Shown one piece after another: positions 51,456-59,946 of a stretch of DNA of 64,000 nt (position 1 is the stretch's first letter; every line of letters begins with the position of its first letter). The position numbers and the translations under genes are program-made. Source of the stretch: Bacteroidales bacterium. Lineage in GTDB: Bacteria; Bacteroidota; Bacteroidia; Bacteroidales; F082. The notes under the pieces were generated by a model. The model had not been told where the DNA came from. It made no database searches and saw only the letters and a list, made by a program, of their open reading frames with translations. The stretch is taken from the NCBI GenBank assembly GCA_017460915.1, contig JAFUAA010000010.1, positions 1 through 64,000 of the forward strand, given 5' to 3'.

Positions 51456-51752
51456 ATGGCCACATCAAAAGAATATCTTCAGTTCATTCTCGAACAACTC
51501 TCCGAAGCCGACGAAATCAGCCACAGACCTATGATGGGCGAATATGTCATCTACTGTCGCGGCAAGGTGTTGGGCGGCGTTTACGACAACCGGTTTCTGG
51601 TGAAGCCCGTCAAATCGGCTCTCGCGATGATGCCCGAAGCCGAATTGGTGCCGCCCTACGACGGTGCCAAACCGATGGTTTTGGTGGACAACGTCGACAA
51701 CCGCGATTTCCTGAAAAGCCTGATAGAGGCGATGTACGGCGAGCTTAGGTAG
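51456..51752 (+). CDS. TfoX N-terminal-domain protein
   Basis: 98 residues: EYLQFILEQLSEADEISHRP, MMGEYVIYCRGKVLGGVYDN, RFLVKPVKSALAMMPEAEL, and PYDGAKPMVLVDNVDN. This is the TfoX/Sxy N-terminal domain alone, without the C-terminal helix-hairpin-helix part. TfoX regulates competence in some Gammaproteobacteria; stand-alone copies in Bacteroidota have no proven role. Its 3' end overlaps the convergent membrane-protein gene by eight bases. Confidence 0.8.
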   Translation: MATSKEYLQFILEQLSEADEISHRPMMGEYVIYCRGKVLGGVYDNRFLVKPVKSALAMMPEAELVPPYDGAKPMVLVDNVDNRDFLKSLIEAMYGELR

Positions 51753-52143
51753 TTTTAACTCGCAATAATTGCCATGACTTCCAAGCAAGGCAGACGCCAA
51801 TGACAATCATCAACGGCATGATGATGTATTGCGCGGCATTTTCGCTTGGTAGTTCCATAAAGGCGTGCGCGATATTGAACAGCCCGATGATGCTGGCAAT
51901 CACGGTATTGACCCAAAGCAGCCATCGTTTTGGTTGTGTGGGTAGCAGACAGAAGATGCCGCAGGCGGGCAACAACAGGCTTAGAGTGGCCATCATTAGC
52001 AACATAGGTTGAGGAACCGTTCCGGAATTGTCGATGGCGATACTTTGGTTCCAAAACAGAGGAAGCAAATCCATGATGGTGTGGCAGGCGAATCCGCCCA
52101 TCGTCATCAGCCACAGGACGATAATTTGTGATCTTTTTTGCAT
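51745..52143 (-). CDS. Small four-helix membrane protein of unknown function
   Basis: 132 residues, about four membrane segments (IIVLWLMTMGGFACHTIMDL, MLLMMATLSLLLPACGIFCL, WLLWVNTVIASIIGLFNIAH, YIIMPLMIVIGVCLAW). No family recognised. A divergent minus-7 box (CAAAAGTA on the plus strand, 52196) lies 53 bases upstream. Confidence 0.65.
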   Translation of the reverse strand: MQKRSQIIVLWLMTMGGFACHTIMDLLPLFWNQSIAIDNSGTVPQPMLLMMATLSLLLPACGIFCLLPTQPKRWLLWVNTVIASIIGLFNIAHAFMELPSENAAQYIIMPLMIVIGVCLAWKSWQLLRVKTT

Positions 52144-52195
52144 TGTAGTAAGTATTTAAGATTGTTATTAAGAATGATTCTAAATTATTTAACGG

Positions 52196-52203
52196 CAAAA
52201 GTA
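52196..52203 (-). promoter_or_regulatory. minus-7 box for the small membrane protein gene
   Basis: CAAAAGTA on the plus strand. Confidence 0.45.
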
Positions 52204-52272
52204 CAGCCCTTTCGAATCATCGAGAATCACCATTTGTTGGGATTTTCGAGTATGGTGCTCAATAAAAAGTTG

Positions 52273-52280
52273 TAGTTTTG
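52273..52280 (+). promoter_or_regulatory. Promoter of the DUF1905-DUF3795-hydrolase operon
   Basis: TAGTTTTG with TTG at 52247-52249 (23-base spacer); ATG 35 bases downstream. Confidence 0.6.
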
Positions 52281-52314
52281 CATCTGAAAACACCCCATAT
52301 CAACTTTTCAGACT

Positions 52315-52578
52315 ATGGACACTCTTGAATTTGATGCCGCCATCCTGCAAAACGAGGATATGGATGCCACCTACGTGGAGGTGCCTTTCGACATTAGGGC
52401 CTTGTTCGGCAAAGGCCGGCTGGCGGTCCACGCCACCTTCGACGGCGTGCCCTACGACGGACAGATCGTCCGCATGGGAACGCCCTGCCACATCATCGGC
52501 ATCCGCAAGGACATCCGCAAACGGATTGGAAAATCCTTTGGCGATGTGGTGCATGTAACTTTTATTGAACGAAAATGA
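52315..52578 (+). CDS. DUF1905-domain protein
   Basis: 87 residues: [80 protein letters not shown]. This is DUF1905, a small beta-barrel of unknown function, often fused to a bacteriocin-protection YdeI/OmpD-like domain; here it stands alone. First gene of a three-gene unit; it overlaps the next by four bases. Confidence 0.85.
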   Translation: MDTLEFDAAILQNEDMDATYVEVPFDIRALFGKGRLAVHATFDGVPYDGQIVRMGTPCHIIGIRKDIRKRIGKSFGDVVHVTFIERK

Positions 52579-52916
52579 ACAAAATGAAAGAAATGATAGC
52601 CTACTGCGGTCTCAACTGCGAGAAATGCGATGCCTACATCGCCACAAAGCATAACGACCAAGCGTTGCGCGAGAAAACCGCAAAACGTTGGTCCGAATGG
52701 AACCACATCACCATTTTGCCCGAGCAGATTAATTGCGAGGGCTGTCGTATGGATGGCAAAAAGACCGTTTTCTGCGAAAGCCTCTGCCAAATCCGCCAGT
52801 GCGCGATGAAAAAAGACTTTGAAACCTGCGGCGATTGCGGAGAACTTAAGCGATGCAAAATCGTCGAGATGGTTATTGGGAACAGCATGGAAGCATTGAA
52901 GAATTTGAATTCATGA
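52575..52916 (+). CDS. DUF3795 cysteine-rich protein
   Basis: 113 residues. Cysteine pattern [53 protein letters not shown] and [18 protein letters not shown] marks DUF3795, a small Cys-rich family (metal or Fe-S binding is often assumed, not shown). It overlaps DUF1905 (ATGA) and the following lipoprotein gene (ATGA). Confidence 0.85.
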   Translation: MNKMKEMIAYCGLNCEKCDAYIATKHNDQALREKTAKRWSEWNHITILPEQINCEGCRMDGKKTVFCESLCQIRQCAMKKDFETCGDCGELKRCKIVEMVIGNSMEALKNLNS

Positions 52917-53746
52917 AAAGAATCCCCCTTTTATCATCCATAGTCTTGCTGATGGCAGGGTGTGGACAAAACCAACTAACACTCGGTAAAGTTGAATCTA
53001 AATACGTCACTATTGACGACAGCATTCGTGTGCATTACAAAACTTATGGTCAAGATGATAATACAATATGTTTTGTTCATGGTTTTGGTTGCGACATGAA
53101 CACTTGGGAAAAACAGTTCGAGGCTTTCCGCGATGAAGATATGCGGATGGTGTTCATCGATTTGCCTGGCTACGGTCGGAGTGATAAGCCTCGTGTGGAT
53201 TACATACTCGATTTCTTTGCACATGCCATCGATGAAGTGTTGAAAGCCAACCATATCAAGAATACAGTCTTTGTTGGTCATAGCCTTGGCATCCCCGTAT
53301 GCCGTCAGACCATAATGACTACACCGCATCAAGGGGCGTTGGTTGACATCGATGGTGTGTATTGTTTTTATGATGGCACGGTGATGCCTGAGACACCTCA
53401 GTATGTGGCATCGAGTACCATGCAACACCTTGTGGAAAGGAAGTGGTGGGACAATCGCCAAATTTCGCAGCCTGTGATGGTCGTCTGCACCCAGAACAGC
53501 GGCCTCGACCCCGACAACGAACAGAAGATGCAAGCACTTTATCCGCATCTCGATTATATGGAGTTGACCACTTGCGGCCATTTCATCCACATGGAGCAGC
53601 CCGAGATGTTGAATGAAAAACTGAAAGCATTTGGTGAAAATCATTATAATGCAAATAACACAACTTCTTATGTCACACGGATTTCTCAGATTACACAGAT
53701 GTTGCTCGCCGATGGCGAGCGGCTGCCGCGGGCAAAAAATCCGTGA
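52913..53746 (+). CDS. Alpha/beta-hydrolase lipoprotein with repeat-derived tail
   Basis: 277 residues from [17 protein letters not shown] (lipobox Cys17), overlapping the DUF3795 stop by four bases. Fold markers: CFVHGFGCDMNTWEKQ, IDLPGYGRSDKP, nucleophile Ser124 in VGHSLGIP, and the His in TCGHFIHMEQPEML. It is likely an exported, lipid-anchored esterase or related hydrolase. The last 24 or so residues (TSYVTRISQITQMLLADGER and onward) are translated from a 97-bp element with terminal inverted repeats (53671-53767) and have no place in the fold; the native end was probably near residue 250. Confidence 0.82.
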   Translation: MKRIPLLSSIVLLMAGCGQNQLTLGKVESKYVTIDDSIRVHYKTYGQDDNTICFVHGFGCDMNTWEKQFEAFRDEDMRMVFIDLPGYGRSDKPRVDYILDFFAHAIDEVLKANHIKNTVFVGHSLGIPVCRQTIMTTPHQGALVDIDGVYCFYDGTVMPETPQYVASSTMQHLVERKWWDNRQISQPVMVVCTQNSGLDPDNEQKMQALYPHLDYMELTTCGHFIHMEQPEMLNEKLKAFGENHYNANNTTSYVTRISQITQMLLADGERLPRAKNP

Positions 53747-53767
53747 AATCAGTGCAATTGTGTGACA
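53671..53767. mobile_element. 97-bp element with TGTCACAC terminal inverted repeats
   Basis: Ends TGTCACACGGATTTC and, on the right, CAATTGTGTGACA; the outer eight bases are a perfect inverted repeat and the next bases partly match (ATCCGTGAAAT against ATTTC). A hairpin GCTCGCC-GAT-GGCGAGC lies in the middle. It looks like a small MITE or REP-type element that entered the 3' end of the hydrolase gene. No flanking target duplication is evident. Confidence 0.65.
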
Positions 53768-53827
53768 CCAGACTTTGAGGCAGAAAACCCAGTTGTATTT
53801 TGAATTAGAGCCTGTATTTAACATACT

Positions 53828-54880
53828 ATGAATCCTGTAGCCCTCCGACTCCTCAACCAGCAACTCGTTGCCCCGCAATTCAGCGACCCTGCCGAGGTGG
53901 TGCGCCACATGGGTGCGATGCAGGCGCAGGAATACCGCATGATGCGTTGGGCGGTGGCGATGCGCACGCAAAAGCCGTCGGCAAAGGCCTTCAAGGAGGC
54001 TTACGACAACGGACGGATTGTCCGAATGCACTTAATGAGAGGAACATGGCAGTTGGTGACCGCCGAGGATTATTGGGCTTGGCTTTCGCTCTGTGCGCCC
54101 AAAGCCATCGCCGTGACCAAAGGCTGGATGAGCAGCAACAAAATCACCATCCCCGATGAGGAGCTGATGCGCATGAGGGAAATCCTCGCACAAACCGCCG
54201 CCGACAAGGGGAGCGCCACCAAACAGGATTTCGTGGAGGCATTGGCGGAGAAGGACATTGTGTTAGACGAACACCGGCTGTCTTACCACATTCGAATGGC
54301 GGAGATGTCGGGAACCATCTGTAGCGGCGACTTGCACCCCTCAAAAGCCACCTACGCCCTCACAGCCAACAAAATAAAGACTCCGCTCGAAAAGACAGAG
54401 CGCGATGAAGCCCTGATGCGCTTCACCTGCGCCTATTTCCAAAGCCGTCAGCCAGCCACCTTGGAGGATTTCGTTTGGTGGTCGGGACTGGGTGTCAGCG
54501 ACTGCCGCAGGGGCATGGCCCTTTGTAGCAATTACCTCCATGTAGAGACGCAAAATTTTGCGTCTCTACCACCTAGGAAATTCTATCTCACCGATGATTG
54601 CCGCACCCGAGGTTTCCGCAAGGGCAAGTACCTGCTGATTCCGCCTTACGACGAATACCTGATTGGCTATAAGAGCCGCAACATCGTGCTCGACCCCGAA
54701 CACAAGCACCGTGCCCACAACAACAGTGGCATCTTCCAGCCCATCGTCGCCAAAGACGGCATCGTCTGCGGCAACTGGAGCCCTTTCAAGGACGAAAGCC
54801 AGGCCGACTTTTTCCTCGAGGAACACGCTGGCGATTTGCAGGAGGAATGGGCGAGGTATGGAAAGTTTCTAATAAGTTAA
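53828..54880 (+). CDS. Winged-helix DNA-binding domain protein (HTH_42/YcaQ-like)
   Basis: 350 residues. The HTH_42 family is shown by NPVALRLLNQQLVAPQFSDP, VVRHMGAMQAQEYRMMRWAV, RIVRMHLMRGTWQLVTAEDY, WWSGLGVSDCRRG and LIPPYDEYLIGYKSRN. YcaQ relatives are DNA-interstrand-crosslink glycosylases, but this Bacteroidota-type branch is usually only annotated as winged helix; glycosylase activity is not shown. A perfect 28-bp palindrome (54542-54569) sits in frame and encodes HVETQNFASLP at about residue 239-248, between the WWSG region and the KFYLTDD strand, so the fold presumably tolerates it as a loop. Confidence 0.82.
   Translation: MNPVALRLLNQQLVAPQFSDPAEVVRHMGAMQAQEYRMMRWAVAMRTQKPSAKAFKEAYDNGRIVRMHLMRGTWQLVTAEDYWAWLSLCAPKAIAVTKGWMSSNKITIPDEELMRMREILAQTAADKGSATKQDFVEALAEKDIVLDEHRLSYHIRMAEMSGTICSGDLHPSKATYALTANKIKTPLEKTERDEALMRFTCAYFQSRQPATLEDFVWWSGLGVSDCRRGMALCSNYLHVETQNFASLPPRKFYLTDDCRTRGFRKGKYLLIPPYDEYLIGYKSRNIVLDPEHKHRAHNNSGIFQPIVAKDGIVCGNWSPFKDESQADFFLEEHAGDLQEEWARYGKFLIS
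54542..54569. repeat. 28-bp perfect palindrome in frame inside the winged-helix gene
   Basis: Arms GTAGAGACGCAAAA and TTTTGCGTCTCTAC, no loop bases. It adds nine or ten codons without a stop. It is the same family as 9291, 10422 and, degenerate, 5040. Confidence 0.9.
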
Positions 54881-54907
54881 ATCTGATGGCATATCGTGGA
54901 AAACATG

Positions 54908-54915
54908 TAAATTTG
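54908..54915 (+). promoter_or_regulatory. minus-7 box for the YoaP-like gene
   Basis: TAAATTTG, 26 bases before the ATG at 54942. Confidence 0.5.
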
Positions 54916-54941
54916 CCCCGATAAAGAAATCTGTTGAAATC

Positions 54942-55688
54942 ATGGAATACATTAGAGTGACGAAAGACAATTTGGAGCAGGAGCACATCTGCTGCGCCAT
55001 TTCCAACAATAAGGATGTGCAGGTCGCTTCCAAGAAGGCCTGGCTTGCCGGGCGCTTTGACGACGGACTGGTGTTTCTGAAGAGCGTGGGACGCGGAAAG
55101 TGTTTCATCGAATACATTCCAGCCGAGAATGCCTGGAATCCCATCTTGGCCGATGGATATATGTATATCGACTGCCTTTGGGTGTCAGGCGCTTTGAAAG
55201 GGCATGGCTATGCCAACGCCTTGTTGGAGGCTTGCATCCACGACAGCAAGGCCCAAGGCAAGAAAGGCTTGTGCGTCCTGTCGTCGGCAAAGAAGAAGCC
55301 CTTCCTTTCCGACCCTCAATTCCTGAAGCATAAAGGTTTCACCGTGTGCGACGAGGCCAGCAACGGCATCCAACTTTGGTATCTGCCCTTCGCGAAAGAT
55401 GCTGAGGCGCCCAAGTTGAAGGAATGCGCCAAGCATCCCCATATCGACGAGATGGGCTATGTGATTTACTACACTAACCAGTGCCCGTTTAACGGCAAGT
55501 ACGTCCCGATTGTCGAGGCCGTCGCGAAGGGAAACGACATTCCTTTCAAAGCCATTCATTTGCAAAGCAAGGAGGCGGCCCAAAACGCCCCAACGCCAGT
55601 CACCACCTACGCCGTCTTCCGCAACGGCGAATACATCACCAACGAGCAGATGAACGACAAACGGTTTTTGAAAATGATTGGGAAATGA
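54942..55688 (+). CDS. YoaP-like GNAT acetyltransferase
   Basis: 248 residues: N-terminal GNAT fold (YIDCLWVSGALKGHGYANAL and LLEACIHDSKAQGKKGLCVL for the acetyl-CoA loop) and a C-terminal YoaP-type domain (YVIYYTNQCPFNGKYVPIVE, VTTYAVFRNGEYITNEQMND). YoaP of Bacillus has the same layout, function unknown. The TNQCPF segment resembles a thioredoxin-like active-site turn (CPF). A single-gene unit by promoter position. Confidence 0.8.
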   Translation: MEYIRVTKDNLEQEHICCAISNNKDVQVASKKAWLAGRFDDGLVFLKSVGRGKCFIEYIPAENAWNPILADGYMYIDCLWVSGALKGHGYANALLEACIHDSKAQGKKGLCVLSSAKKKPFLSDPQFLKHKGFTVCDEASNGIQLWYLPFAKDAEAPKLKECAKHPHIDEMGYVIYYTNQCPFNGKYVPIVEAVAKGNDIPFKAIHLQSKEAAQNAPTPVTTYAVFRNGEYITNEQMNDKRFLKMIGK

Positions 55689-55772
55689 ATTTATATGCGA
55701 CTTGGGCGCAGGCTTGGGTTGCGGAATTTTTATTGCCTTCGTAATTCTAGAGGCGGATTTCGAAATAATTTG

Positions 55773-55780
55773 TAATTTTG
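55773..55780 (+). promoter_or_regulatory. minus-7 box for the AlbA_2-type regulator
   Basis: TAATTTTG, 30 bases before the ATG at 55811. Confidence 0.5.
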
Positions 55781-55810
55781 CGGAGTTGGAAACACCAAGT
55801 TAGAACGATA

Positions 55811-57193
55811 ATGATGATTGAAACCAACCGCATAGAATTCAAGCGCGAACTCACCCGCGACCTCGACATCGAGCGCGAAGTGGTGGCGTTCCTCAATTAC
55901 CATGAGGGCGGTGTGGTTTATGTCGGCATTGACGACAATGGAAAAGCCGTCGGCGTGAAGGATATTGATGGCGATATGCTGAAAATCAAGGACCGCATTC
56001 GCACGGGCATTTCGCCGTCTCCGATGGGTTTGTTTGATGTCACCACCGAGCGTATTGACGATATTCCTGTCATTAAGGTTTTTGTGGCCACAGGGAGCGA
56101 GAAGCCATATTACAAAACGAAATACGGCTTGTCCGAGCGAGGCTGCTTCTTGCGTGTCGGTACGGCTTCCGAGCCGATGACCACCAAGCAAATCGAGGAC
56201 TTGTATGCGAAAAGGGTGCGTCAATCGCTCAAAAACATACCTTCTCCTTACAAGGATTTGACATTTCGTCAGTTGCGTATCTATTATGAAAGCCGCAACT
56301 TGATGCTCAATGACAGTTTCGCCAAGACACTTGATTTGCTAACGGCAGATGGAGGGTTCAATTATGTTGCCTATCTGTTGTCCGATACCAACAGCATGTC
56401 AGTCAGATTGGCAAAATACGCAGGAACAGACCGTGACGAACTGATTGAAAACCACGAATATGGCTATTGCTCACTGTTGAAGGCAACCAATCAAGTCCTT
56501 GATCGTTTGCAGATTGAAAACACCGTGAAAAGCAGCATAGGCTATCCTTTCCGAACCGACACGCCCCTTTGGAATGAACGTGCCGTAAGGGAGTTGGTGA
56601 TTAATGCCATCGTGCACAACGACTATTTCAACGAGGTCTCACCCAAATTCGAGTTGTTTTCCGACAGATTGGAAATCACCTCTGCCGGGACGTTGCCGTT
56701 TGGGATGAGTAAGGCGGATTTCTTCAATGGAGTGAGCAACCCCCGAAACAAGGAGTTGATGCGCGTTTTTCGCGATGTAGACATGGTGGAGGCGTTGGGT
56801 ACTGGGATGCTACGTGTGCTCAAAGTTTACAAGGAGGAGAACTTTGTCTTCATGGACAATTTCATTCGGGTTGTGATACCTTACAATTGGATACCTTCAG
56901 AAATTGCCAACAGCAGTTCTGAAAACAAAACGGTGTATGTCCCAGAAAATGTCTTACAAGAATTATCTGAGCGACAGCGTTTTATAATAGATGTTTTGGC
57001 CGATGTCGCAGAAAATGTCGCAGAAAATGTCGCAGAAGGAATCAAGGTAAACACCAAGTATTTGTCGGAGCGTTTGGGAGTGAACCGAAAAACCATCCAA
57101 CGCGACTTGGTGGAACTGGTTGAGAAACAACTCGTCAGATGGGTTGGTTCTGACAAAGGCGGCCACTGGGAAGTGATTACAAACAATAAATAA
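55811..57193 (+). CDS. Schlafen AlbA_2-domain ATP-binding regulator
   Basis: 460 residues from MMIETNRIEFKRELTRDLDI (55811; the second ATG at 55814 is equally possible). AlbA_2 domain with EREVVAFLNYHEGGVVYVGI, then an ATPase-like HATPase_c_4 region (ERAVRELVINAIVHNDYFNE, LEITSAGTLPFG, NKELMRVFRDVDMVEALGTG), and a C-terminal winged helix (LSERLGVNRKTIQRDLVELV). Three tandem copies of a 12-base unit make VAENVAENVAEG before the DNA-binding part (57005-57037). Such proteins are widespread in gut Bacteroidales and often called transcriptional regulators; targets are unknown. Confidence 0.82.
   Translation: MMIETNRIEFKRELTRDLDIEREVVAFLNYHEGGVVYVGIDDNGKAVGVKDIDGDMLKIKDRIRTGISPSPMGLFDVTTERIDDIPVIKVFVATGSEKPYYKTKYGLSERGCFLRVGTASEPMTTKQIEDLYAKRVRQSLKNIPSPYKDLTFRQLRIYYESRNLMLNDSFAKTLDLLTADGGFNYVAYLLSDTNSMSVRLAKYAGTDRDELIENHEYGYCSLLKATNQVLDRLQIENTVKSSIGYPFRTDTPLWNERAVRELVINAIVHNDYFNEVSPKFELFSDRLEITSAGTLPFGMSKADFFNGVSNPRNKELMRVFRDVDMVEALGTGMLRVLKVYKEENFVFMDNFIRVVIPYNWIPSEIANSSSENKTVYVPENVLQELSERQRFIIDVLADVAENVAENVAEGIKVNTKYLSERLGVNRKTIQRDLVELVEKQLVRWVGSDKGGHWEVITNNK
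57005..57037 (+). repeat. Tandem 12-bp repeat in the AlbA_2 regulator gene
   Basis: GTCGCAGAAAAT twice, then a third GTCGCAGAA, encoding VAEN-VAEN-VAE. Copy-number change keeps the frame and would vary the hinge length. Confidence 0.85.
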
Positions 57194-57195
57194 CT

Positions 57196-57735
57196 ATGTC
57201 CAAAATCACCACAAAACAAGAACTATTAGCCGCCATCGAAGACGGCTACGCCAAACTCAATGAGCAAATCGGGAAGATGACGGCGAAGGAAATCGCCGTG
57301 CCTTTCAGTTTTGCTGCCGACCCGAAGAAATGCGGCGTGCGCTGGCGATACGACCGCTGCCTCCGCGACCTGCTGATTCACCTCTACGAATGGCAGGTGC
57401 TGCAACGCCTTTTCGTGCAGAACATCCGCGAAGGTCATCCCAAGGATTACCTCCCCGACGAATACCGCAAATGCTATCATGAGATGGACAAGATGCTGGT
57501 GGAGAAGCACCAGAACACGCCTTTGGAAGAAGCCCAACGCCTGTTGCAACAGACCCACAAGGAGATGCTGGACCTCACCGAGAGTTTCACCGAGGAGGAA
57601 CTTTTCACCAAAGGCTTTTACAAGAACACCTATACCACCAATATGGTGGCCTATTTCGAGAGCGTCACCTCAAGCCCTTACGCGCAGGCGGTGAAGCTGC
57701 TGAAGACGCATCAGAAGAACTGCAAGGCGAATTAG
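57196..57735 (+). CDS. ClbS/DfsB-family four-helix-bundle protein
   Basis: 179 residues, all helical: TKQELLAAIEDGYAKLNEQI, RWRYDRCLRDLLIHLYEWQV, LPDEYRKCYHEMDKMLVEKH, LDLTESFTEEELFTKGFYKN and ESVTSSPYAQAVKLLKTHQK. This is the DUF1706/ClbS/DfsB family; ClbS of E. coli resists colibactin, but most members have unknown roles. The ATG follows the regulator stop after two bases (TAACTATG), so it is translated from the same transcript. Confidence 0.82.
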   Translation: MSKITTKQELLAAIEDGYAKLNEQIGKMTAKEIAVPFSFAADPKKCGVRWRYDRCLRDLLIHLYEWQVLQRLFVQNIREGHPKDYLPDEYRKCYHEMDKMLVEKHQNTPLEEAQRLLQQTHKEMLDLTESFTEEELFTKGFYKNTYTTNMVAYFESVTSSPYAQAVKLLKTHQKNCKAN

Positions 57736-57818
57736 TATTTCGGCAGGCACCTGGTATGCTTGGAAGACGGTTTTGAAGCAAATCAACGGCAAATAGACTT
57801 ATATCGGTGGAAAACAAT

Positions 57819-57826
57819 TATATTTG
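57819..57826 (+). promoter_or_regulatory. minus-7 box for the copper genes
   Basis: TATATTTG, 54 bases before the ATG at 57881. Confidence 0.5.
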
Positions 57827-57880
57827 CAATCGGAAATATTGTGTTTTGAATAAACCAAATTCAAGTAAAACTTTTTGAAA

Positions 57881-58087
57881 ATGAAACAGATAATAACCGT
57901 GAAAGGCCTCAAGTGCAGCCATTGCGAGGCCAAAGTGGAACAAGCATTGTCCAAAATTAACGGCGTGGAAAGCGCCAAGGCCGACCGTGAAAAATGCCAA
58001 GTCGAGGTGAACTTCGCCCCCGAAACCGTCAGTGTTGACGAACTGATGGCGACCATCGAGGACTGTGGCTACGAGGCTTCGCTATGA
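57881..58087 (+). CDS. copZ: CopZ-like heavy-metal-associated (HMA) chaperone
   Basis: 68 residues, a single HMA domain: KQIITVKGLKCSHCEAKVEQ, ALSKINGVESAKADREKCQV. The metal site is KCSHC (CxxC). The ATG at 57881 is preferred over a TTG at 57875. It overlaps the ATPase gene by four bases (ATGA), so chaperone and pump are co-translated. It should deliver Cu(I) to the pump; symbol by analogy. Confidence 0.82.
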   Translation: MKQIITVKGLKCSHCEAKVEQALSKINGVESAKADREKCQVEVNFAPETVSVDELMATIEDCGYEASL

Positions 58088-59946
58088 CCGAGCGACAGAC
58101 CTTCCCCGTAGTGGGGATGATGTGCGCCGCCTGTTCGGCCAACGTCGAGAAACGCCTTCGCGAGATGGAGGGCGTGACTGATGTGTCCGTTTCGCTGCCA
58201 GGACGCACGGCCATGGTGGATTACGACCCGGAGAAAGTCACCCCCGACGATATGCACCGCGAGGTGGCCGCCGCCGGGTATGAGTTGATTATCGACACCG
58301 AAACCAATGTGGAGGACCTCCAGCGGCGGGCTTTCGTCAGCTTGCGCTGGCGCACCATCGTGTCATGGCTCTTCGCTGCTGCCGTGATGGTGCTTTCCAT
58401 GCATTGGATCCACCTCGGAAGCCATCTGACCAACCACATCGTCTGTTTGGTGCTGGCGGCAACGAGTATGGTGCTTTGCGGTCGCCAGTTCTACGTTGTC
58501 GCGTGGCGGCAACTGATGCACCGCTCGGCCAATATGGACACGCTCGTGGCACTGTCCACGGGCATCGCCTTTCTTTTCAGCGTCTACCTGACCTTCACGG
58601 GGGCTGAACACACTTGGTTCGACTCTACCACGATGATTATCAGCTTCGTACTGACAGGCCGTTTGCTCGAAGAACGGGCCAAAAACGGCACGGCCTCGTC
58701 CATTCGCGCCCTGATGGGGCTGCAACCCAAGACGGCGCATTTGGTCAATATGGACGACGACAGCATCTCAGACGTACCCATCGCCACACTCCAGCCCCGC
58801 GATATGCTCGAAGTGCATTTGGGCGAGGCCATCCCCGTCGATGGCGTGATGCGCAGTGGCGAGGCCGCCGTTGACGAGAGTATGATTACCGGCGAGCCGG
58901 TAGCCATCCCCAAGCAAAAAGGCGACAAGCTGTTGGCCGGAACCATCGTCCGCCAAGGAAGCTTGCGTATGAGGGCGCAACAGGTGGGGTCGGAAACGGT
59001 TTTGTCGGGCATCATCCGCATGGTGCAGCAGGCGCAAAGCAGCAAGGCGCCCGTGCAACGCACCGTCGACAAGGTGGCGCTCGTTTTTGTGCCCACCGTG
59101 TTGGGCATTGCCCTCATTACCTTTGCCGCGTGGATGCTGGTCAATGGCGACTTCCAGCACGCGCTCATCTCTGCCGTGTCGGTGCTCGTCATCGCTTGTC
59201 CGTGCGCTATGGGCTTGGCCACGCCGACGGCCTTGATGGTAGGTATTGGTCGCGCCGCCGAACGCGGAATCTTAATCAAGGACGCCACCGCGCTCGAACA
59301 ACTGCACCGCGTCGATGCCTTGGTGACCGATAAGACGGGCACCCTCACTATCCCCAACACCGACATCACGGCCACCGACAACCTTGCCTACGAAGAACGC
59401 GAGACCCTCAAGCCCCATGCCGAAGAAGCCATTGCCCGTTTGCGACAGATGAATGTGGAGGTTTGGATGACCAGCGGCGACCGCGACGATGCAGCCGTCT
59501 ATTGGGCTGAACGCGCCGGCATCGGGCATTACCGCAGCAAAGTGATGCCGCAGGACAAGGAAGACCTTGTGAGCGCACTGCAGCAGAAAAACCATACCGT
59601 GGCGATGGTGGGCGACGGCATCAACGACACACAGGCTTTGGCCGCCGCCGATGTCAGCATTGCCATCGGGCGCGGCACCGATGTGGCGATGGAATTGGCC
59701 CAAGTCACCTTGATGGGCGACGACCTCCGTGCCATCCCCGATGCTATCAAACTCTCAAGGCAGACTGTCCGCACCTTGCGCGAGAACCTATTTTGGGCGT
59801 TTATTTACAACGTCATTTGCATTCCGCTGGCGGCAGGCGTGGTTCCTTCGATACACATCACCCCAATGTGGGCCGCCGCGTTGATGGCCTTCAGCAGCGT
59901 CAGCGTGGTGCTGAACAGTTTGCGGTTAAAACTGAAGAAAATCTAA
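58084..59946 (+). CDS. copA: P1B-type copper ATPase lacking the nucleotide-binding domain
   Basis: 620 residues, short for the family (about 740-830). One HMA domain (GMMCAACSANVEKR), A-domain with MITGEP, ion-path CPC at 372-374 (IACPCAMGLAT), phosphorylation motif DKTGTLT (Asp416), then MTSGDRDD (463-469) and VGDGINDTQALAAADVSIAI. Only about 47 residues separate DKTGTLT from the TSGD motif where 150 or so are usual; the whole N-domain with its HP (SEHP) and GxG ATP-contact motifs is missing, with no frame break. The P-domain and membrane parts look intact. It follows copZ in a 4-base overlap. Whether it still pumps is unclear. Confidence 0.88.
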   Translation: MTERQTFPVVGMMCAACSANVEKRLREMEGVTDVSVSLPGRTAMVDYDPEKVTPDDMHREVAAAGYELIIDTETNVEDLQRRAFVSLRWRTIVSWLFAAAVMVLSMHWIHLGSHLTNHIVCLVLAATSMVLCGRQFYVVAWRQLMHRSANMDTLVALSTGIAFLFSVYLTFTGAEHTWFDSTTMIISFVLTGRLLEERAKNGTASSIRALMGLQPKTAHLVNMDDDSISDVPIATLQPRDMLEVHLGEAIPVDGVMRSGEAAVDESMITGEPVAIPKQKGDKLLAGTIVRQGSLRMRAQQVGSETVLSGIIRMVQQAQSSKAPVQRTVDKVALVFVPTVLGIALITFAAWMLVNGDFQHALISAVSVLVIACPCAMGLATPTALMVGIGRAAERGILIKDATALEQLHRVDALVTDKTGTLTIPNTDITATDNLAYEERETLKPHAEEAIARLRQMNVEVWMTSGDRDDAAVYWAERAGIGHYRSKVMPQDKEDLVSALQQKNHTVAMVGDGINDTQALAAADVSIAIGRGTDVAMELAQVTLMGDDLRAIPDAIKLSRQTVRTLRENLFWAFIYNVICIPLAAGVVPSIHITPMWAAALMAFSSVSVVLNSLRLKLKKI

